NCBI GenBank assembly: GCA_025056175.1
Contig: JANWWK010000030.1
Span: forward strand, 1-64,000
Reading direction: 5' to 3'
Origin: Anaerolineales bacterium
GTDB taxonomy: Bacteria; Chloroflexota; Anaerolineae; Anaerolineales; Villigracilaceae
DNA: 64,000 nucleotides
The notes under the pieces are model-generated. The model saw nothing but the letters and a program-made list of their open reading frames with translations, was not told the origin of the DNA and searched no databases. Position numbers and translations under genes: made by a program. Positions 59,506 through 64,000 of the stretch are shown piece by piece. How positions within the stretch are numbered: the stretch's first letter is position 1; the number at the start of each line of letters is the position of its first letter.

Positions 59506-61830
59506 ATGGGTGATTTGCAGGCGTCTTCTCCTCTCGATTCTCCCGCCTCTACTTCAACAACTGCTTCCCAGCCCAGCCCGCAAGAACAAGAATTGCGCCA
59601 GCGTCTGAAAGAGCTGGAAATCGTCAACGCTATCACTGTTTCGGCGGCCTCAACGCTCGAACTGACCAGTCTGTTGACCCTGGCGGGAGAGAAAATCTCC
59701 GAGGCCTTTGGCCGCCGTTCGGTGCTGATTGCGCTGTACGATGCGGCAGCAGGCCTGATTCTGACTCCTTACTGGAACATTCGTGGTCAGCTGGTGGATG
59801 CACCACCGATGCCAATCGGTATGGGGCTGACTTCACATGTGTTACAGCGCAGGCAAACGCTGTTAATCGATGAAAACCTGCCACAACGCGCCGCTGAGTT
59901 GGGGGCCGATTTCAGCATGACGCGCGTTTATGGCATGCCCAAAAGTTGGGTGGGCGTGCCGATGGTAGCCCACGAGCAGGTGATTGGCATGATAAGCATG
60001 CAGGATTTCGAGCGCGAACATGCCTTCAGCCCCAACGACATCCGCCTGCTGGAGACGATTGCTGCCAGCATCGCGGTCGCCATTCAGAACACGCAACTCT
60101 ACGAAACTGCCCGGCGTGAATTGGCCGAACGTCAGCGTGCTGAAGCCCAGGCACGGGAACGCGCCGAGCAAATGGCGGCCTTGAACGCCATCGGGCGGGC
60201 AATTACCGGACAACTGGAATTAGACAATGTTTTGACCACCCTCCGCATTCAATGTCAGCAAATTGAACCACTCATGGATGTGTTCACCGTTGCGCTCTAC
60301 GAGCCGCGTGCAGAAACCTTTAAATTCCTACAATTTTACGACCGGGGGGTTTCCCGGCTCGATAAAATCCGCAGCATTCATAAAAAAGAAGGTGGCCTGA
60401 CGGCATACGTTATCAAGACCCGCCAGACGCTCTATTTGCCCGACGTAGATGACCGCCGGGTGCGCCGCACCTATTCGGTGGTGCATACCGACAAACACAG
60501 ACATGCCCGTACTTATCTGGGCATTCCCTTGATGGTTGGCGAGAACATCATTGGCGTGCTTTCAGGCCAGAGTTATCAGCCTGATGCCTTCTCACCTCAA
60601 CGCATCGCAATGCTCGAAACGATTGCTTTGCAAGCAGCAATTGCTTTGCAAAACGCAGCCCTGTTTGAGGAAACCCGCCGGCGAGCAGCAGAACTCTCGA
60701 TTTTGTACGATATTGCGCTTGCGCTCTCACGCGCAGTGGAATTAGAGCGGGTAATGCGCGTTTTGTTCGAGAAGTGCCGCCAGGTGCTGCCGATGGATGC
60801 TTTTTACATCGCTCTCTACGACCGCGAAACGCATTTGCTCAGTCACCCTCTCTTTTGGGATAAAGGCAGGTTCAAACAAACCGCTGTGCGCGACATTCGC
60901 ACCACGCCTGGCTTGAGCGGCGAGGTCATTTTAGCAAAGAAAACCCTGCACTTGCCAGATGTCTTTGCCCCTGAAGTGCAGCAACGCTATCAGGTTATTC
61001 GTGTTGGGGGCAAGCCCACCCGTTGTTATGTCGGCGTGCCGATGCTGGTGCATGGCGAAGCGGTTGGCGTTATCTCCATGCAAACCCGCGCGCCCGATTT
61101 ATATACTTCGGAGCATATCCGCCTGCTGGAATTGATTGCCATTCAGGCCGCCATTGCCATCGAAAACAGCCGTTTGTATCACAAAGCACAACAGGAACTG
61201 GAAATGCGGCGCAAGGCGCAAAGCGCATTGGAAACCGCCAACCGTCAACTGTACGTCCAACTGACTCAGGTACAAGCCCTTCAAGAACAATTGCGCGAAC
61301 AGGTATTGCATGACCCTCTCACCGGCTTGCACAACCGCCGCTATCTCGATGAACATTTGCCGCGTATTCTGGCCGATTCGCAGGCGCGCGGCAAACGTTT
61401 TTGCGTCATCATGCTCGATATTGACCACTTTAAACGCTTCAATGATGCGCATACACATCTGGCAGGTGACCTGCTCCTTCAATCTTTAGCCGGTTTGTTA
61501 AGCACCCACGTGCGTCCCACCGATATTGCCTGCCGTTTTGGCGGAGAGGAGTTTCTCCTCGTTCTGCCCGAAGCTGGACTGGAAGCAGCTGCGCACCGCT
61601 CCGAAGAACTGCGGGCGCTCTTCGAACAAATGCGTATCGAATTTCATGGCCGCTCACTGAGCGCTACCATTTCGTTGGGCGTGGCCTGCTTCCCTCAACA
61701 TGGTCAGACGGCTGAAGAACTCGTCATGCGCGCCGACCAGGCTTTGTATCTGGCAAAACAGGCCGGGCGCAACCGGGTTGCCATTTGGCAACCTGCATCG
61801 AACGGTTCAGACACTAACCTGGAAAAATGA
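59506..61830 (+). CDS. Diguanylate cyclase with three GAF domains
   Basis: A 774-residue soluble sensor enzyme. Three GAF units lie near 40-200, 225-385 and 395-560. A coiled linker (570-600) leads to a GGDEF domain with DPLTGLHNRRYLDEHL, the metal-binding DIDHFKRFND and an intact GGEEF. The inhibitory I-site RPTD stands five residues before GGEEF, so c-di-GMP made by the enzyme can inhibit it. It would raise c-di-GMP in answer to small ligands bound by the GAF units. It is divergently transcribed from the hydrolase-synthetase gene. Confidence 0.96.
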   Translation: MGDLQASSPLDSPASTSTTASQPSPQEQELRQRLKELEIVNAITVSAASTLELTSLLTLAGEKISEAFGRRSVLIALYDAAAGLILTPYWNIRGQLVDAPPMPIGMGLTSHVLQRRQTLLIDENLPQRAAELGADFSMTRVYGMPKSWVGVPMVAHEQVIGMISMQDFEREHAFSPNDIRLLETIAASIAVAIQNTQLYETARRELAERQRAEAQARERAEQMAALNAIGRAITGQLELDNVLTTLRIQCQQIEPLMDVFTVALYEPRAETFKFLQFYDRGVSRLDKIRSIHKKEGGLTAYVIKTRQTLYLPDVDDRRVRRTYSVVHTDKHRHARTYLGIPLMVGENIIGVLSGQSYQPDAFSPQRIAMLETIALQAAIALQNAALFEETRRRAAELSILYDIALALSRAVELERVMRVLFEKCRQVLPMDAFYIALYDRETHLLSHPLFWDKGRFKQTAVRDIRTTPGLSGEVILAKKTLHLPDVFAPEVQQRYQVIRVGGKPTRCYVGVPMLVHGEAVGVISMQTRAPDLYTSEHIRLLELIAIQAAIAIENSRLYHKAQQELEMRRKAQSALETANRQLYVQLTQVQALQEQLREQVLHDPLTGLHNRRYLDEHLPRILADSQARGKRFCVIMLDIDHFKRFNDAHTHLAGDLLLQSLAGLLSTHVRPTDIACRFGGEEFLLVLPEAGLEAAAHRSEELRALFEQMRIEFHGRSLSATISLGVACFPQHGQTAEELVMRADQALYLAKQAGRNRVAIWQPASNGSDTNLEK

Positions 61831-61917
61831 TTTTCGTCAATGTTCGATATGACAAAAAACATGCTAAAGTATAAGGTGTCAGACGTCTCCCCGCTCCGCT
61901 GCCCCTGAGGACACCGC

Positions 61918-63066
61918 ATGAAACGCTTCTTCGCCCGGGTTCTGAACGCAAGACAGCTCGATAATTTTCTCCCCATCGTCGCCGCACTGGCGGCTTTTGT
62001 CATTGGGGCAGGGATGTTGCTTCTGATGGGCACCAACCCGCTCACGGCATATCGCGCTATGTTCAGCGGCGCCTTTGGCAACCAGAATGCCCTGGCTGAA
62101 ACCATCGTCAAAGCCGTGCCGCTGCTCCTTATCGGGTTGGGAATTTGTATCTCCTTTCGCGCTAAAGTCATGAACATCGGCGCAGAAGGGCAAATGATTG
62201 TGGGCGGGTTGATTTCGGTGGCGTTTGGCCTGGCGGTAGATTGGCCCGGCTGGCTGGCTTTGCCGCTGGGGTTGTTGATTGGCTTTCTTGGCGGTGCAGC
62301 GTGGGGAGCGATTCCGGGCATCCTTAAAGCCTATTTCAACGTCAATGAAATCTTGAGTACCGTGATGATGAATGCAATTGCCGTGCAGTTGATGAACTAC
62401 CTGCTCGGTGGTCCGCTGATGGACCCGCAACAGGCGCAGGCGTTGGGCAAACTGCCCGAAACCGCCCGTCTGAATGAAGCCTATCATCTGGCGCGGCTGT
62501 TACCGCCTACGCGCCTTCATGCGGGCGTGTTGATTGCACTGGCGTTATCCTTCGTTGTTTATGTGCTTCTTTTCCATACCACGCTCGGTTACCGCATTCG
62601 GGCGGTGGGCTTCAACCCGTTTGCCTCCCGCTATGGGGGCATTCGTGTTCCCCAGCAGGTGGTGATTGCACTGTTGCTGAGCGGCGCGTTTGCCGGCCTG
62701 GCAGGCGCCATTCAGATTTATGGCCTGAACTACCGCATGATAACCGACGGCTCGCCCACTGGGTTCACCGGTGGAGCAGGCTTCAACGGCATCGTAACGG
62801 CGCTCTTCGGTGGGTTGCATCCCCTGGGCGCCATTCCGGCTTCGTTTTTCTTCGGCGCTTTGCTGGTCGGTGCCAACGCGATGCAGCGAGTCACCCAGGT
62901 CCCTTCCTCGTTTGTCACGGTGTTGAACGGTATGGTGGTTATATTCGTCGTCAGTGCGGCGATTTGGAAAGAGCTGCGTGAACGTCAGCGGCGCATGGCC
63001 TTTGCTACCGAAACGTCCCGGCTGGCGGAGTTGGCGTCGGTTTCGGAAACACCCCCACAAGGCTGA
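61918..63066 (+). CDS. ABC transporter permease, nucleoside (BmpA/RbsC-like) type
   Basis: A 382-residue permease with about ten membrane helices. The EAA-like stretch LLLIGLGICISFRAKVMNIG and IGAEGQMIVGG are marks of the YufP/NupP group, which imports nucleosides. A second conserved segment reads NVNEILSTVMMNAIAVQLMNYL. GAGG lies seven bases before the ATG. The second permease gene starts four bases after its stop. The ATPase and binding lipoprotein genes are not in the window and are expected on the missing side. Confidence 0.92.
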   Translation: MKRFFARVLNARQLDNFLPIVAALAAFVIGAGMLLLMGTNPLTAYRAMFSGAFGNQNALAETIVKAVPLLLIGLGICISFRAKVMNIGAEGQMIVGGLISVAFGLAVDWPGWLALPLGLLIGFLGGAAWGAIPGILKAYFNVNEILSTVMMNAIAVQLMNYLLGGPLMDPQQAQALGKLPETARLNEAYHLARLLPPTRLHAGVLIALALSFVVYVLLFHTTLGYRIRAVGFNPFASRYGGIRVPQQVVIALLLSGAFAGLAGAIQIYGLNYRMITDGSPTGFTGGAGFNGIVTALFGGLHPLGAIPASFFFGALLVGANAMQRVTQVPSSFVTVLNGMVVIFVVSAAIWKELRERQRRMAFATETSRLAELASVSETPPQG

Positions 63067-63069
63067 AAC

Positions 63070-64000
63070 ATGGACACCTCGCAACTTTTGTCTGCCACCG
63101 TCCTCGTCGGCATACTGACCGCCGGAATTCGACTGGCCTCCCCGTATCTGTTTGCGGCGATTGGCGAAATGTTCGGCCAGCGCAGCGGCGTTTTGAATCT
63201 GGGTGTAGAGGGGCAGATGTTGATGGGCGCTTTCACCGCGTTCTACGTGACCCTGCGTACCGGCAACCCCTGGCTGGGCCTGCTGGCCGCAATGGCGGTG
63301 GGCGCGCTTATGGGGCTGGCGATGGCCGTTGTCAGTGTCACCTGGCGCGCGGTGCAGGGCATCAGCGGCATTGGGTTTTACATCGTCGGCATGGGATTGA
63401 GTGAATTGCTCTTCAAAACCCTGCTGGGTGAAGTCAAGGTCATCAACACCGGCTTCAACGCCGTGAATATTCCCCTCCTTTCGCAGATTCCAGTTCTGGG
63501 GGAAATTTTCTTTCGCCAAAACGTGATGACCTACCTGGCTTTTACGCTGGTGCCAGTGGCATGGTTCGTGCTTTATAAGACCCCTCTGGGGTTGAAGATA
63601 CGTGCTGTAGGCGAGAACCCCCACGCTGCCGATACGCTCGGAGTGAACGTAGCACACATCCGCTACCTGACGGTGACAATGGGCGGAGTTTTCTCGGCGA
63701 TGGCCGGTGCTGCACTTTCGGTTGCGAACCTCAACGTTTTTCAGGAAAACATGACCGCTGGTATGGGCTTCATCGCTGTTGCGCTGGTCTATTTTGGCGG
63801 ATGGAGGCCGTTTGGCGTGCTGTTTGGTGCGCTTCTCTTCAGCATGGTCATGGCCTTGCAGATTTTTATGCAGGTTTACCGCGTCCCTGTGCCTTCGGAA
63901 TTCCTTATTATGATGCCTTATGTTCTGACAATGATTGTGTTGGTCTTGACGGTTGGACGGGTGCGCGCTCCAGCAGCCCTCACCAAACCATTTGTGCGCG
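63070..64000 (+). CDS. Second ABC transporter permease, nucleoside type (cut by window end)
   Basis: An open frame of 310 codons runs from ATG 63070 to the end of the window. The start reads MDTSQLLSATVLVGILTAG, followed by SPYLFAAIGEMFGQRSGVLNLGVEGQMLMGAF, the hallmark of the YufQ/NupQ permease. Several membrane helices follow. The last residues in the window (ALTKPFVR) resemble the usual end of this family, so only a few codons are missing. It starts three bases after the first permease stop and forms its heterodimer partner. Confidence 0.93.
   Translation, partial: MDTSQLLSATVLVGILTAGIRLASPYLFAAIGEMFGQRSGVLNLGVEGQMLMGAFTAFYVTLRTGNPWLGLLAAMAVGALMGLAMAVVSVTWRAVQGISGIGFYIVGMGLSELLFKTLLGEVKVINTGFNAVNIPLLSQIPVLGEIFFRQNVMTYLAFTLVPVAWFVLYKTPLGLKIRAVGENPHAADTLGVNVAHIRYLTVTMGGVFSAMAGAALSVANLNVFQENMTAGMGFIAVALVYFGGWRPFGVLFGALLFSMVMALQIFMQVYRVPVPSEFLIMMPYVLTMIVLVLTVGRVRAPAALTKPFVR

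Noticed and set aside
61876-61914. Possible riboswitch before the nucleoside permease (GGTGTC...GACACC)
   Set aside because: Only a 6-bp pairing and no match to the purine, PreQ1 or other aptamer cores that I can recall.
1-64000. Insertion sequence, prophage or integrated plasmid
   Set aside because: No transposase, integrase, phage structural gene, terminal repeat pair or composition break was seen.

Overview
The window looks like chromosomal DNA of a thermophile-type or environmental member of the Chloroflexota, most probably class Anaerolineae. This placement is inferred from gene content and style, not from a marker-gene search. The clues are a moderately high GC content, very large GAF-domain sensor kinases, small GTPases of the MglA/CvnD type beside DUF4388 and V4R proteins, Chloroflexota-like cohesin/dockerin proteins, a T-box in front of leuS and several apparently leaderless genes. 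Almost every base is coding. No insertion sequence, prophage or CRISPR array is visible.

Region by region. 1-3404: the start of a lipoprotein gene, then a PhnD-like lipoprotein, a NarL-type sensor kinase and its regulator in one unit. 3418-7651 (minus): a thiamine operon thiN-thiB-thiP under a TPP riboswitch with a terminator, followed by an FHA/winged-helix regulator. The transport ATPase ThiQ is missing. 7715-22465 (minus): a tightly packed ten-gene operon with a near-consensus promoter. It encodes a DUF4388 protein, a small GTPase, an alpha/beta hydrolase, a V4R sensor-like protein, a left-handed beta-helix protein, a cyanobacterial-type acyl-ACP reductase homologue with its catalytic Cys, a response regulator with a GGDNF cyclase-like domain, a 2480-residue multi-GAF histidine kinase, a CheY-like regulator and a second hydrolase whose nucleophile Ser is Gly. 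I regard this as the best candidate for an undescribed system: a lipid or aldehyde enzyme set wired into a large signalling apparatus. 22734-27225 (minus): three secreted or membrane proteins with cohesin-like domains, two of them with C-terminal dockerins and one with a cytoplasmic FHA domain.

27504-36290: leuS with T-box, tRNA-Ala(GGC), a PP2C phosphatase, a degenerate VWA/FHA protein, a membrane protein, an 80-residue orphan, a tyrosine/dual-specificity phosphatase and a DUF58 protein. 36410-49246 (mostly plus): membrane proteins, a coiled-coil protein with 63-bp DNA repeats, a thiolase, two lipoproteins, RNase H, a class III aminotransferase preceded by a possible leader peptide and terminator, YbaK, PlsC, ComM, a sortase and a 48-residue membrane peptide. 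49328-56127 (plus): an RlmD-like methyltransferase, then a three-gene unit: sulfotransferase-like protein, SulP transporter with STAS and cyclic-nucleotide domains, and a protein joining a periplasmic binding domain to a pentameric ligand-gated ion channel. 56140-59392 (minus): an alpha/beta hydrolase and a fusion of another hydrolase with an acyl-CoA synthetase. 59506-64000 (plus): a three-GAF diguanylate cyclase and two permeases of a nucleoside-type ABC importer, the second cut by the window end.

Themes that link the regions are phosphothreonine signalling (three FHA proteins and one PP2C phosphatase), multi-GAF sensing, and acyl or aldehyde chemistry (acyl-ACP reductase, acyl-CoA ligase, thiolase, PlsC and four alpha/beta hydrolases). 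All functions are read from motifs by eye; no database search was run.
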